From: a virus
Direction: 5' to 3' (one strand)
Virus record (IMG/VR): IMGVR_UViG_3300005529_000033
Location: 1-64,000 of that record
Length of the DNA: 64,000 bases
The notes beneath the pieces are model-generated. The model had not been told where the DNA came from. It made no database searches and saw only the letters and a list, made by a program, of their open reading frames with translations. The stretch's first letter is position 1; each line of letters begins with the position of its first letter. Positions 49,009-57,742 of this stretch are shown one piece after another. Made by a program: the position numbers and the translations under genes.

Positions 49009-49200
49009 CCATGCATAGGCGTCCTGCTAAATTCCGTGGCGAGGTAACCGGCCGCAAGCATGAGTTGCGCGTACCCCCCTTTCAGATAATGCAGCTATGC
49101 AACCGGTTGTTACCGCGGCAGGCCCTGCGGCCGTAAAGGTTCGGTCACCTCCCTGTGGTCCGGGGCCTGCCGCCTTCCCCAGTCCTCCAGGAGCACGCAC
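49009..49200 (+). promoter_or_regulatory. Leader region of DNA metabolism operon
   Basis: No gene. It holds a possible promoter (TTGCGC near 49066 and TAATGC about 16 nt later), the palindrome CAACCGGTTG (49100-49109), and a leader hairpin with 11-bp arms GCGGCAGGCCC (49115-49125) and GGGCCTGCCGC (49163-49173). CCAGGAG precedes ATG 49201. The layout suggests a repressible promoter with a structured leader controlling the whole downstream operon. Confidence 0.45.
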
Positions 49201-49587
49201 ATGCCACTCCCCGGTTTCACCCTGACGGAGTTCTACGGGATCCGGTTCCGGCCCGGCCGCGCGAAAGATCCCGAATGCCCGGCTGTCCCGTACGCCCCGC
49301 TGAGACTGCTTGACAGCGGCGGCCTGGCGGCTATGGACGGCTACCTCGCCGGCCTGGGCTACGAAGGAGACGACCTCACCTGGCTCTGCTACGCCAGCCC
49401 GGACATCTACTGGGCCCTGGCCGTCACCGGGTCCGTCCGGGAGCCGGGAGCCGGGCCGTACCCCGAGAACGCGGTGAACCAGTGGGCCGGCAGCCTCGCG
49501 AGGGCCGCCTTCATCCTCGGCGTGCAGACCGCCCGCATGGACCAGTACCGGATGCACTGCCTCCGCAGCGAAGCCACCGCGACATGA
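49201..49587 (+). CDS. First gene of replication operon, unknown
   Basis: A 128-residue protein (LPGFTLTEFYGIRFRPGRAK) with acidic and aromatic residues and DLTWLCYASPDIYWALAVTG. No domain recognised. It has a good GGAG ribosome-binding sequence and its stop overlaps the next ATG. As the first gene of the DNA metabolism operon it may have an early takeover or replication role, which is inference. Confidence 0.6.
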   Translation: MPLPGFTLTEFYGIRFRPGRAKDPECPAVPYAPLRLLDSGGLAAMDGYLAGLGYEGDDLTWLCYASPDIYWALAVTGSVREPGAGPYPENAVNQWAGSLARAAFILGVQTARMDQYRMHCLRSEATAT

Positions 49588-50237
49588 CAGCAGGCCGCTA
49601 CCTGCGCCCCGCCGAGATGGACGCCTTCCGGCTGCGGTTAGCCAGCTACGCCAGCACCTACCCCGACAGCGACTTCCTCGACAACGCGCGCTCCTACGCC
49701 GGATCCGGCCGCATCTTCACCCGCGAGAACGCCGCCAAGGTCGACGATGCCCTGCGCTCCTGGGAGACGCGCCTGAACGCCCCCCGATTCGACCCGGGCC
49801 GCTGCCCGCCCGGCCTGGACGAGCACACCTGGCAGCTCGCCGTCCTGCTCCGCGAGCGCATCGAGCTATCCGGCTGGCCCTGCAAGTCCCTCCGCATCGC
49901 CTACGCCGAGCTCGGCCGCCTCATCGCCCGCGACGGCCTGCGCCAGGACCACGCCCCCTGGCGCGACGACCCCGGCGCCCCCGGCTGGCACCGGATGCTC
50001 GCCGCTGTCATCATCCATTACACCGATCACGAGGTCAGCGAGCAGAACGCCTGGTACGCCGCCGAGGACCTGGCCCAGCCCGGCACCGTGGCCCGCATCC
50101 GCGGCTACCTCGCCGACCAGGCTAAGCTCGGGGTCCTGGACCAGCACGCCCAGCCCGCCAACACGCGCGTCCCGACACCCGAGCGCCGGGCCCAGGTCGC
50201 CTCATACATACAGAGCCGCAAGAAGGTCAAGCCATGA
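49584..50237 (+). CDS. Hypothetical replication-operon protein
   Basis: A 217-residue helical protein starting at an ATG overlapping the previous stop (ATGA). It contains LDEHTWQLAVLLRERIELSG, RIAYAELGRLIARDGL and a basic C-terminus (ASYIQSRKKVKP). This could be a DNA- or helicase-associated protein given the following helicase gene, but no family was recognised. Confidence 0.55.
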   Translation: MTAGRYLRPAEMDAFRLRLASYASTYPDSDFLDNARSYAGSGRIFTRENAAKVDDALRSWETRLNAPRFDPGRCPPGLDEHTWQLAVLLRERIELSGWPCKSLRIAYAELGRLIARDGLRQDHAPWRDDPGAPGWHRMLAAVIIHYTDHEVSEQNAWYAAEDLAQPGTVARIRGYLADQAKLGVLDQHAQPANTRVPTPERRAQVASYIQSRKKVKP

Positions 50238-50431
50238 CACAGCGCGTGATCGTAGGTCTCGGAGGCGACTGCGAATACTCCGAGGGCGAGCCGCATCCAT
50301 GCGTGACGTTCGTCGTAGCCGGCCCGGAAGACTGGAAGGAACGCGCGAGACTGATGGAGTTCTTCAAGGCACAGGGATTCCTGCCGCATCAGATGATCGT
50401 AGACGAAGCCAGCTTCTGGCAGAACCTGTAG
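50234..50431 (+). CDS. Small hypothetical protein
   Basis: A 65-residue protein with a beta-alpha pattern (VIVGLGGDCEYSEGEPHPC; LMEFFKAQGFLPHQMIV). Coupled to the upstream gene through ATGA and seven bases before the helicase gene. Function unknown. Confidence 0.5.
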   Translation: MTQRVIVGLGGDCEYSEGEPHPCVTFVVAGPEDWKERARLMEFFKAQGFLPHQMIVDEASFWQNL

Positions 50432-50437
50432 GCGGTC

Positions 50438-51742
50438 ATGGACATCGGTAAGCACGTCATCGCCCGCGCGTTAGCCGACCAGACCGTCCGGCCCTTCACC
50501 GAGGCCGGCATGACCGCCGCCTGGCTGGACCTCGACGAGTCCGCCGCCGTCTTCGAGGGCACCACGGCCCGCGCCTGGCGGTTCCTGCTGAACCACGCCG
50601 ACCGGCACGGCCGCGTTCCCGGCACCGAGCTGTTCCGCCGCGAGTTCCCCGAAGCCGGCTTCCGGTTACCCGCCGACCCGCTGCTCGCCTCCGAGCTAGC
50701 CGAGATCGCCGTCACCGAGACCCGCCGCGTCGTCATCCAGTCCGCCCAGGCCGCCGTCCAGGACGTCTTCACCCGCACCGATTTCACCCAGGGCGACGTC
50801 AAGTCCGTCGACGAGGCCGCCGGGATCATCCGCGACGCCGCCGCCCGCTTAGCCGAGGGCCTGCGCCCGGTCTCCCAGCTGCTCAACCTCACCGACCCCA
50901 TCGACCGGGACGCCTGGCTCGCCGAGCGCCTCGAGCGCGGCGCCCCCTTCGGCATCGGCGGGGTAGACGACGACTTCTGGGGCATCCAGCCCGGTCATCT
51001 CATCGCCCTGGTCGGCCGCCAGAAGTCCACCAAGACATTCCTGCTGCTCAACTCCGCCGTCCAGGCGTGGATGGAAGGCTGGGACGTCCTGTTCTACACG
51101 TTCGAGATGGGCGCCCGCGAGATCGCCGACCGGGCCTACGCCCTCGGCGCCCACGTCAACCCGGAGGCCATCCGCCGCCGCGACCTCGGCAAGCCCCAGC
51201 GCCGCAAGCTCGAGGACTTCCTCGACGCCCTGGAGAAAGACCCGGATGCCGGCGATAACTTCCGCATCTCCGAAGGCTCCGGCGCGTTCACCCTGGACGA
51301 CCTCAATGCCGACATCACCCGGTACGACCCGCACATGGTCTACGTCGACGGCGCCTACTTCATCATCGACCGGCACACGAAGAAGGCGTCCGGCGCCGAC
51401 TGGGTAGCCGGGGAGAACGTCGCCCGCGAGCTCAAGACCGCCGCCCGTGCCCACGGCGTGGGCCTGGTCTGCTCCACCCAGGCCCAGGAGAAGCAGCACA
51501 ACCACTCCAAGTCAGGCATCGAGGGCCGCACCATGCTCGGCGGCACCGGCCTGCTCCGCACCTCCGACCTGGTGATGGGAGCCGACATGGACCAGGCCAC
51601 CCGCGTCCTGACCCTCAACTGCGTCATGTCCCGCTACGCTCACGTCCAGACCCGCAAGTACCGGTGGGACTGGGATAGCATGATCCTTTCCGGCGCCTCC
51701 GACGCCGACCTCGAAGCCGATATCGCGGAGATGGGCATATGA
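50438..51742 (+). CDS. DnaB-like replicative helicase
   Basis: A 434-residue RecA-fold helicase. Residues 1-150 form a helical N-terminal domain of the DnaB type. The Walker A region is LIALVGRQKSTKTFLLLNSA, where GRQKSTKT replaces the usual GxxxxGKT. Walker B is DPHMVYVDGAYFI, followed by helicase motifs with GLVCSTQAQEKQ and ARE/RTSDLVMG near the C-terminus. It would unwind DNA at the phage fork with the primase encoded downstream. The unusual P-loop deserves attention but the Lys-Thr pair is kept. Its end is nearly identical to that of the following small gene. Confidence 0.75.
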   Translation: MDIGKHVIARALADQTVRPFTEAGMTAAWLDLDESAAVFEGTTARAWRFLLNHADRHGRVPGTELFRREFPEAGFRLPADPLLASELAEIAVTETRRVVIQSAQAAVQDVFTRTDFTQGDVKSVDEAAGIIRDAAARLAEGLRPVSQLLNLTDPIDRDAWLAERLERGAPFGIGGVDDDFWGIQPGHLIALVGRQKSTKTFLLLNSAVQAWMEGWDVLFYTFEMGAREIADRAYALGAHVNPEAIRRRDLGKPQRRKLEDFLDALEKDPDAGDNFRISEGSGAFTLDDLNADITRYDPHMVYVDGAYFIIDRHTKKASGADWVAGENVARELKTAARAHGVGLVCSTQAQEKQHNHSKSGIEGRTMLGGTGLLRTSDLVMGADMDQATRVLTLNCVMSRYAHVQTRKYRWDWDSMILSGASDADLEADIAEMGI

Positions 51743-51945
51743 CAGCCGTCGAACTCACGGTTGACCAGGCCCGTTACCTGTCTGTCCTGGCCGCCGGCGA
51801 CATCATGAGTGACGTCCAGAGGGGCATCACCAAGCTTGCGGGCAGGCATGCAGGAGCCTGGGAAGCGCTCCAGCCGGCATGTGAATGGACACCACTGGAC
51901 GACGGCGAACCGCAGTCCGCCGACATCGGGGAGATGGGCACATGA
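51739..51945 (+). CDS. Small protein with duplicated helicase-type C-terminus
   Basis: A 68-residue protein coupled to the helicase by ATGA. It begins TAVELTVDQARYLSVLAAGD, a small helical domain, and its last residues ADIGEMGT mirror the helicase end ADIAEMGI. The underlying 27-bp DNA repeats with three mismatches. It looks like an inserted gene bounded by a copied junction. Confidence 0.5.
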   Translation: MTAVELTVDQARYLSVLAAGDIMSDVQRGITKLAGRHAGAWEALQPACEWTPLDDGEPQSADIGEMGT

Positions 51946-52145
51946 TCAACGAGACGCGCTGGAAGAGGCTTGATCTCAGCGGCCGGATGACCGGCGGCCT
52001 CGGCGGGGACGACGCGATCCGTGCGATAGACGCGGCCCTGCACGGCGAGACTGTCCTTGTCCGCATCGACGGCAGGGCCGTGGTCGTCGTCCCGTTCTCT
52101 GACTTCCCCGGGTCTGGTGCAGACGGCACGGAGGCGGACACATGA
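51942..52145 (+). CDS. Small protein, type II antitoxin-like fold possible
   Basis: A 67-residue protein (RMTGGLGGDDAIRAIDAALH then ETVLVRIDGRAVVVVPFSDF) with a helix-strand pattern reminiscent of small Phd/DUF-type proteins, without a confident match. Coupled on both sides by ATGA overlaps. Function unknown. Confidence 0.45.
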   Translation: MINETRWKRLDLSGRMTGGLGGDDAIRAIDAALHGETVLVRIDGRAVVVVPFSDFPGSGADGTEADT

Positions 52146-52360
52146 AGCTATGGCTGCCGTACTGGGGCAAGACCCCCAGAGGCGCCCGCCTCGTCTTCGC
52201 TGACGGCCTGGCCATCCTCTGCGGCATGCTCCGCGACGAGACCCTCGACGGCGAAACGCCCGTCCCGGACGATCACTGCGGCCAGGCAGCCGAGCTCAGG
52301 CTGAAGACCCGGCCCCGCAGGACCCGGATGCAGATGTACTTCACCGAGGACGGCACATGA
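52142..52360 (+). CDS. Small hypothetical protein
   Basis: A 72-residue protein (KLWLPYWGKTPRGARLVFAD) with basic C-terminus (TRPRRTRMQMYFTEDGT). Overlaps the primase start by ATGA. No family recognised; may be a primase accessory by position only. Confidence 0.45.
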   Translation: MKLWLPYWGKTPRGARLVFADGLAILCGMLRDETLDGETPVPDDHCGQAAELRLKTRPRRTRMQMYFTEDGT

Positions 52361-53286
52361 GCCGCGCACCGGAACCGCGGCCCGGCGACATCCTCGCCGC
52401 CCTGACCGAGCTCGGCGCCGCAGCGGACGCGAAGGTCTCCGGCGGCGACGTCTACGTCTTATGCCCCTACCATGACGACCGCAGTATCGGGTCCTTCGCG
52501 ATCAGCATCGAGACGGGCCTGAACTACTGCTTCGCCTGCGGGAACGGCGGCAGCTTCCACCGGTACCTGATGGCCGCGCAGAAGATGAGCCGCACCGAGG
52601 CCCGCCGCTGGTGCCTGAGCCGGCTCATCGCTACCACCGAGTCTGAGCGCCCGGACGGCACCCGCATCGAGATCAGCGAGGCCAGCCTCGCCCTGTTCAC
52701 CTCGCCGCCGGACGAGGCCCTGCGTGACAAGGCCGTCACCGCGGAGTCCTGCAATGTGCTGGAGATCTTATGGGACCCCGCCAGGGGCGACTGGATCTTC
52801 CCGGTACGCGACCCCTGGACCGGGAAGATCTACGGGTGGCAGGCCAAGCACGGCCGGTACATGTCGAACAAGCCGGAAACCATCCCGGTCAAGTCCTGCC
52901 TGTTCGGCTTCGGCCAGGTACCGCCCGGCGCCCAGGTCGTCCTCGTCGAATCTCCCGTCGACACCGCCGTCATGCGCGACGCCGGCTATACCGCCGTGTC
53001 TTCCTTCGGTTCCGTCGTCACCGACGCCCAGCTCGCCCTGATCACCGAGCGGGCCGGCAGCCTGGTCCTGGCCCTGGATGACGATAAGGCCGGCTGGCGG
53101 GCCACTGACGCGATCTGGCGCAAGCCCAGGCCCATCCCTGTCCGCGTCTTCAATTACGGCGAGTTCGACTATCCAGAAGGCAAAGACCTCGGAGAACTGC
53201 TTGACCGAGGAATCCGGTGGGGTAAGGACCCCGGCGAACTGCCCGACCATGCCATCCGGTGGGGCATGGAGAACCTGCTGTGCTGA
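52357..53286 (+). CDS. DNA primase (CHC2 zinc finger and Toprim)
   Basis: A 309-residue primase. Near residue 30 the zinc finger reads CPYHDDRSIGSFAI with CFACGNGG downstream, the CHC2 arrangement. The Toprim domain has LVESPVDTAVMRDAGYTAVS with the catalytic Glu and LVLALDDDKAGWRATD with the Asp-x-Asp pair. It lacks a helicase domain, so it works with the separate DnaB-like protein. Its last bases overlap the following helicase start. Confidence 0.84.
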   Translation: MSRAPEPRPGDILAALTELGAAADAKVSGGDVYVLCPYHDDRSIGSFAISIETGLNYCFACGNGGSFHRYLMAAQKMSRTEARRWCLSRLIATTESERPDGTRIEISEASLALFTSPPDEALRDKAVTAESCNVLEILWDPARGDWIFPVRDPWTGKIYGWQAKHGRYMSNKPETIPVKSCLFGFGQVPPGAQVVLVESPVDTAVMRDAGYTAVSSFGSVVTDAQLALITERAGSLVLALDDDKAGWRATDAIWRKPRPIPVRVFNYGEFDYPEGKDLGELLDRGIRWGKDPGELPDHAIRWGMENLLC

Positions 53287-54929
53287 CTATCCCCCTGCTC
53301 CCCTACCAGGAACCAGCCGTCGATAAGTTCCTCGGCCGGGGCAGCCTGCTGGTCACCATGGACCCCGGTACCGGCAAGACCATCGTCGCCATCGCCTGCG
53401 CCGAGGAGCTCATCGGCGCCCGCAAGATCAGTACCTGCCTGTGCGTCGTCCCGGCCGCCTTGAAATACCAGTGGGCCCAGTGTCTCGCCCAGTTCACCGA
53501 CATGCCCTCGCATGAGATCAAGGCCGGGAAGGAGATCATCACCGTCCCCGAGCCCCCGTTCTGCATCGTCATCGACGGCACCGAGAAAGCCAGGGACATA
53601 CAGTACGCGCAGATCTGCATGAACACCGAGTACGTCATCCTCGGCTACCCCAACGTCCTGAACGACTGGGACATCATCCGGCAGCATGCCTGGGATTTCG
53701 TGGTCCTGGACGAGATCACCGCCATCAAGAACCCCGGCAGCGACATCACCCGCGCGATCCGCGAGACCTTCCAGCCTCCCTGGCGGCTCGGCCTCACCGG
53801 AACCCCCGTCGAGAACAAGCCCGAGGAACTGTACTCCATCATGGAATGGATCTCCCCCGGCTACCTCGGCCTTCCCGCCATCTTCGACAAGGCCTACGTC
53901 AAGCGCAGTTCCAGCGGCGATGTCATGCGGTACAAGAACCTCCCCGTCCTGCATGCCCAGCTCCAGGCCGTCACCTACCGCAAGAAGCGCACCGACCCCG
54001 ACGTCGCCCGCTACTTCCCCCGCGAGGACGAGGACACCTGGACCGTTGGCATGCCGCCCGCGCTTCAGGAGGCCTACCTGGTGCTGGCCGCCGACCTGCT
54101 TGAGCACCTGCGCGCCGTGAAACGCCGCGGCGCGTTCGACATCACCGCCGCCTACCGCGGCGGCAAGCCTGACGAGGGCACCGCGGTAGGCCGGATCGCC
54201 TCCCGCATGCAGGCCATGGAAATGCTCACCTGCCACCCCTCCCTCATCGCGCAGTCCGCCAGCGACTACATCTATTCCGAGGTGTCGCGGGCTTCCGGGT
54301 ACGTGAAAGCTTCCTGGCCGGGCAGTAAGTGGTGCAACGACATCGTGAACTCCGGCATCATCACCGCGGACATCGCGCAGATGACACCTAAGCTTGACTA
54401 CCTGCTGGACAAGTGCGCCGAGATCGCCCGGGACCCGGACGCGAAGATCCTGGTCTACACCAAGTACACGCGCATGCTGCCCATCCTCGCGGACGCCATG
54501 GACCTGAACGGCCTCGGCCGCGTCACCTACAGCGGCGAGATGAGCGCCCCGGCCAAGGCGGGCGTCATCGCCGCGTTCACCGCCGCCCCGGGCATCCGCG
54601 TGTTCCTGAGCTCACACGCCGGCGCATACGGCGTCGACATGCACATGGCCTCCCACCTGGTCAACTACGACATCCCCTGGTCCGGCGGCAGGTTCGAGCA
54701 GGTCAACGGCCGCCACGTCCGCGCCTCCAGCACCCGGCCGGTCACCTACCTGCGGCACCTGCTCGCCGCTGGCTCCCTGGACGAGCGCAAGCTCGCCCAG
54801 GTCCGCTTCAAGCAGCGCCTGTCAGCCGCGATCGTCGACGGCCAGGGCGCCGACCACCTCGGCCGCCTGGAGAACGACGCGGGCACTCTCACGGAGTTCC
54901 TGGAAGACCTCCTCACCCGCCGAAGATGA
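53280..54929 (+). CDS. SF2 helicase (SNF2-like)
   Basis: A 549-residue superfamily 2 helicase. Start GTG 53280 overlaps the primase stop and is preceded by GGAG. Motif I is MDPGTGKTIVA, motif II VLDEITAIKNP (DEIT in place of DEAH), motif III LTGTPVENKPEELY; the C-terminal RecA lobe has ILVYTKYTRMLPILADAM, VFLSSHAGAYGVDMH and a Q/VNGRHVRAS motif VI region. It may remodel replication or recombination intermediates. SNF2-type proteins are common in phage replication operons. Confidence 0.85.
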   Translation: MLTIPLLPYQEPAVDKFLGRGSLLVTMDPGTGKTIVAIACAEELIGARKISTCLCVVPAALKYQWAQCLAQFTDMPSHEIKAGKEIITVPEPPFCIVIDGTEKARDIQYAQICMNTEYVILGYPNVLNDWDIIRQHAWDFVVLDEITAIKNPGSDITRAIRETFQPPWRLGLTGTPVENKPEELYSIMEWISPGYLGLPAIFDKAYVKRSSSGDVMRYKNLPVLHAQLQAVTYRKKRTDPDVARYFPREDEDTWTVGMPPALQEAYLVLAADLLEHLRAVKRRGAFDITAAYRGGKPDEGTAVGRIASRMQAMEMLTCHPSLIAQSASDYIYSEVSRASGYVKASWPGSKWCNDIVNSGIITADIAQMTPKLDYLLDKCAEIARDPDAKILVYTKYTRMLPILADAMDLNGLGRVTYSGEMSAPAKAGVIAAFTAAPGIRVFLSSHAGAYGVDMHMASHLVNYDIPWSGGRFEQVNGRHVRASSTRPVTYLRHLLAAGSLDERKLAQVRFKQRLSAAIVDGQGADHLGRLENDAGTLTEFLEDLLTRRR

Positions 54930-54931
54930 TC

Positions 54932-54960
54932 TTGACCAGCCGGGGAGGTCCCGGTAACCT
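54932..54960 (+). promoter_or_regulatory. Internal promoter TTGACC-N17-TAACCT
   Basis: TTGACC (54932-54937) and TAACCT (54955-54960) with 17-nt spacing in a 70-bp gap, one of the few gaps in this operon. It would add transcription for the genes from 55000 onward. Confidence 0.5.
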
Positions 54961-54999
54961 GCACATCCATGCTTCGGGGACAAGCACAGGAAGGGGAGC

Positions 55000-55461
55000 A
55001 TGATGACGCGCTCAGCCGGACCGGACAGGGCCCGCCAGGCGGCACTGACCTACCTCACCGCACGACTCGATAAGCGGGACGCGACCGCCGAGATGGGTGA
55101 CAAGAAGCGCGGCCCTCAGCAGGTACTCGAAGCCATGTGCCGTAATTTCGGCACCGAAGACGGCAACGGCAACCTCACCTGGCTCCTCGATCCGCCCGTC
55201 ACCATCGACGGCATCACCTATACCGGGTTCCGCCTCCAGGCCAGGCAGCCCGCCTCCTACTGGGACGAGGAGCCGGCACAGGAATTCATCCGCGGGCTTC
55301 CCCCGGAGCTGCAGGAAGGCCTCACGCATACCGAGATCGTCTACGACTACGACCAGCTGTACCTGCTCGTCCAGCAGCAGCACATCGCCGCGCATGACAT
55401 CGATAGCCTCATCGTCACTCCGCCGAGAGAATTCGCCCTCACCGTCTTAGAGGCGAAGTGA
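55000..55461 (+). CDS. Hypothetical protein
   Basis: A 153-residue protein starting ATG ATG after AGGAAGG. It has a helical start and a mixed beta region (VTIDGITYTGFRLQARQPAS; THTEIVYDYDQLYLLVQQQH). No family recognised. Its own promoter suggests it is needed at a different level from the helicase upstream. Confidence 0.55.
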   Translation: MMTRSAGPDRARQAALTYLTARLDKRDATAEMGDKKRGPQQVLEAMCRNFGTEDGNGNLTWLLDPPVTIDGITYTGFRLQARQPASYWDEEPAQEFIRGLPPELQEGLTHTEIVYDYDQLYLLVQQQHIAAHDIDSLIVTPPREFALTVLEAK

Positions 55462-55462
55462 C

Positions 55463-55852
55463 ATGACCCGCATCAAGGACTTCATCCCTGGTGCCGAGCC
55501 CGCCCGCGCCCCGGCGCCCCCCGCCCGGGACGACTACGAGCTCGGCCGCCCCGCCATGATCATCGCAGGCGAGCCCTGCTACCCGATCAGCGTCCTGGCC
55601 GACGCCATGAACCGCTCCAACAGCACCATCCGCGCCTGGGAAGCTGACGGCGTGATTCCCCGCGGCTACAGCACCGAAGGAGCCACCCGCAACGGCAACC
55701 GCCGCCTGTACACCCGCCGCCAGATCCTCGGCCTGCGCCAGCTCGCCGCCGAGTACGGCATCCTGGACGACCGCAGCCGCACCGTCAAGGGCAGCGAGTT
55801 CAGTCGCGTCACCTTCCTGCTGTTCGACAGCCTCCGCGAGGAGACAGCATGA
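55463..55852 (+). CDS. MerR-like DNA-binding protein
   Basis: A 129-residue protein. After a Pro-rich N-terminus, YPISVLADAMNRSNSTIRAW, EADGVIPRGYSTEG and NRRLYTRRQILGLRQLAAEY follow the winged helix-turn-helix of MerR-like proteins (recognition helix then wing). No effector-binding domain is present. It could be a phage regulator or origin-binding protein. Stop overlaps the next ATG. Confidence 0.72.
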   Translation: MTRIKDFIPGAEPARAPAPPARDDYELGRPAMIIAGEPCYPISVLADAMNRSNSTIRAWEADGVIPRGYSTEGATRNGNRRLYTRRQILGLRQLAAEYGILDDRSRTVKGSEFSRVTFLLFDSLREETA

Positions 55853-56010
55853 TCCTTCCCGACTGCCCCCAGTGCGCCGCCCAGCTCGACGACCCCCACC
55901 TGCTCGGCGCCGCCGCATCCGTCGGCATCTCCCGCAACATCAGCACGGAACAGGTACTGGCCGAGTACCTCCGCTACCACCACCGCCGCTTCCACCAGGA
56001 CACCGGATGA
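55849..56010 (+). CDS. Tiny CxxC protein
   Basis: A 53-residue protein beginning MILPDCPQCAAQLDDPHLLG with a CPQC motif and His residues (YLRYHHRRFHQ) that could complete a zinc site. It overlaps both neighbours by ATGA/GATGA. Function unknown. Confidence 0.5.
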   Translation: MILPDCPQCAAQLDDPHLLGAAASVGISRNISTEQVLAEYLRYHHRRFHQDTG

Positions 56011-56315
56011 TCCTCACCCTCGGCTACCGCGGCGTCTTCCGCCAGGCGCAGTACGAGACCGTCACCATCGAGGCCAGCATCAGCCTGGACACCGACAAGG
56101 ACAAGACCGGCAGCGCACTCACGCGCGAAGAACTCGCCGACCTCATGACCGCCGACCTCGGCACGCTGATCAGGCCCCTGACCGACCGCGCCGCACAGGC
56201 CAGCCAGTACGACGAAACCGAGACAGTGCTCTACCAATGGAAGGGATTCACCGATGCCGCAAGTGACACGCCGCCGCCCGGCCGAGCGCAGCGCCGGGTA
56301 CGGCGAGGCAGCTGA
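56007..56315 (+). CDS. Small hypothetical protein
   Basis: A 102-residue protein with strand-rich N-terminus (ILTLGYRGVFRQAQYETVTI) and an acidic helical middle. Its end overlaps by 62 bp with the next gene in another frame, unusual in this operon where overlaps are four bases; the C-terminal RAQRRVRRGS may therefore be low-constraint. No family recognised. Confidence 0.5.
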   Translation: MILTLGYRGVFRQAQYETVTIEASISLDTDKDKTGSALTREELADLMTADLGTLIRPLTDRAAQASQYDETETVLYQWKGFTDAASDTPPPGRAQRRVRRGS

Positions 56316-57084
56316 CGACAGCCAGCAGTTACCGGCCAGCCGGCGGCGCCGCCGCGCCGCCACGGCAGAAGACGAGTACGACCACGACGCCAGGGAGGAA
56401 CGCTCCTCGCGCCGAAGCCGCGGCAGCAGGCCCGCGCCTTCCTCCGGCGGACGCGGCTGGGCATCTCACCGCAAGAACGAAGCCCGCACCCGCCGCGGCT
56501 TCGGCGCCAGCCCTGATGAGTTCCGCGTCGACGCCGAAGACGTCACCTACCTCGTCAAGCCGTTAGAACACGAGCCGTTCTGGTCCTACTGCGAGCACTA
56601 CGTCGACGAGATCGAGGAAGGCAAGCGGTCCTTCACCTGCGGCGACGACACATGCCCCCTGTGCGACCTCGGCCACAACCCCCGCGCCTTCGACCTGTTC
56701 AACGTCGCCGTCTGGGACCCCGCCGGGAACGGCGGCGAAGGCACCTGGACCCCCAAGTACTGGCGTGCCACCCCGGACCCGGCCGGGAAGATCCTGTCCC
56801 GCTCCGAGGAACTCGGCACCGGCCGCAACCCCAAGGGCCTCGGCGACGACGACGTGTACCTCGCCGTCTCCAAGTCCAAGAGCAGGAAGAAGAAAGGCGG
56901 CCGGGCCTTCAACGAATTCACCATCGACCTGGTGAAAGCCCGCGACCTCGAAGAAGACCACGACGCCTGGCCCCTGGACGACGCCGACCTCGACGAGCTG
57001 AAGGAACGGCTGTTCGACGAGACCGTCGCCCCCGAGGCCTCCCTCAAGGAACTCCGCGACGCCGCCAGCGCCCTCGATGACTAA
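56254..57084 (+). CDS. ssDNA-binding-like protein with zinc site
   Basis: A 276-residue protein starting at ATG 56254 after GGAAGGGA. Residues 1-80 are basic and disordered (ASRRRRRAATAEDEYDH); 80-240 form a compact beta-rich domain with FTCGDDTCPLCDLGH, a Cys/His set resembling the zinc site of gp32-like single-strand binding proteins; the C-terminal 40 residues are acidic. An acidic tail, basic arm and position in the replication operon support ssDNA binding. Direct evidence for the OB-fold is not visible, so this is moderate. Confidence 0.55.
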   Translation: MPQVTRRRPAERSAGYGEAADDSQQLPASRRRRRAATAEDEYDHDAREERSSRRSRGSRPAPSSGGRGWASHRKNEARTRRGFGASPDEFRVDAEDVTYLVKPLEHEPFWSYCEHYVDEIEEGKRSFTCGDDTCPLCDLGHNPRAFDLFNVAVWDPAGNGGEGTWTPKYWRATPDPAGKILSRSEELGTGRNPKGLGDDDVYLAVSKSKSRKKKGGRAFNEFTIDLVKARDLEEDHDAWPLDDADLDELKERLFDETVAPEASLKELRDAASALDD

Positions 57085-57109
57085 CCCGGCACACACAGGA
57101 GACCGCGAC

Positions 57110-57742
57110 ATGACCGACGCCAGCTACCGCCACATCATCTTCATCATCGACCGATCCGGCAGCATCCAGTCCGTCTTACCGGACATGCAGGGCGGCTACG
57201 AGCAGTTCGTCAAGGAGCAGGCCGCCGTAGAGGGCATCAGCACCTCGGCATCGCTCTACCAGTTCGATACCGAGCACGAGAACCTTTTCTCCTTCCAGGC
57301 ACTGCACCATCTCAAGGCGTACAAGATCGTCCCCCGCGGCGGCACGGCGCTGCTGGACGCCATCGGCTACGCGCTGGTCACCGAGGGCGGCAAGCTCGCC
57401 GCGCTCCGGGAGGAAAACCGCCCCGGCAAGGTCATCGTCCTGATCTGCACCGACGGCGAGGAAAACTCCTCCAGGAAGTACACCAAAGCCCAGGTCAAAG
57501 CCATGATCTCCGAGCAGCAGGACACGTACGGCTGGACGTTCATCTACAACGGCGCCAACCAGGATGCCTTCGCCGAAGCCGGCGCCATGGGCATCGCCAC
57601 CTGCAGCACCATGGGCTACGCGGCGACCCCGCAGGGCACCGCCGGCAGCTGGGCATCAGCATCGGCGATGGTGACCCGCGGGGCCGCCAGCGGCACCTAC
57701 GCCTACACCGGGAACGAGCGCAAGGCAGCCTCCGGTGACTAG
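57110..57742 (+). CDS. von Willebrand factor A domain protein
   Basis: A 210-residue single-domain vWA protein. ATG 57110 is chosen because AGGAGA lies nine bases upstream; ATG 57077 overlapping the previous gene is the alternative. The metal-ion-dependent adhesion site is intact: IIDRSGSI (DxSxS), GGTALLDAIGY (Thr) and CTDGEEN (Asp). A C-terminal Gly/Ala-rich part (GAASGTYAYTGNERKAASGD) follows. Such proteins bind Mg and partner proteins; in replication operons they often accompany ATPases, none of which is adjacent here. Confidence 0.8.
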   Translation: MTDASYRHIIFIIDRSGSIQSVLPDMQGGYEQFVKEQAAVEGISTSASLYQFDTEHENLFSFQALHHLKAYKIVPRGGTALLDAIGYALVTEGGKLAALREENRPGKVIVLICTDGEENSSRKYTKAQVKAMISEQQDTYGWTFIYNGANQDAFAEAGAMGIATCSTMGYAATPQGTAGSWASASAMVTRGAASGTYAYTGNERKAASGD

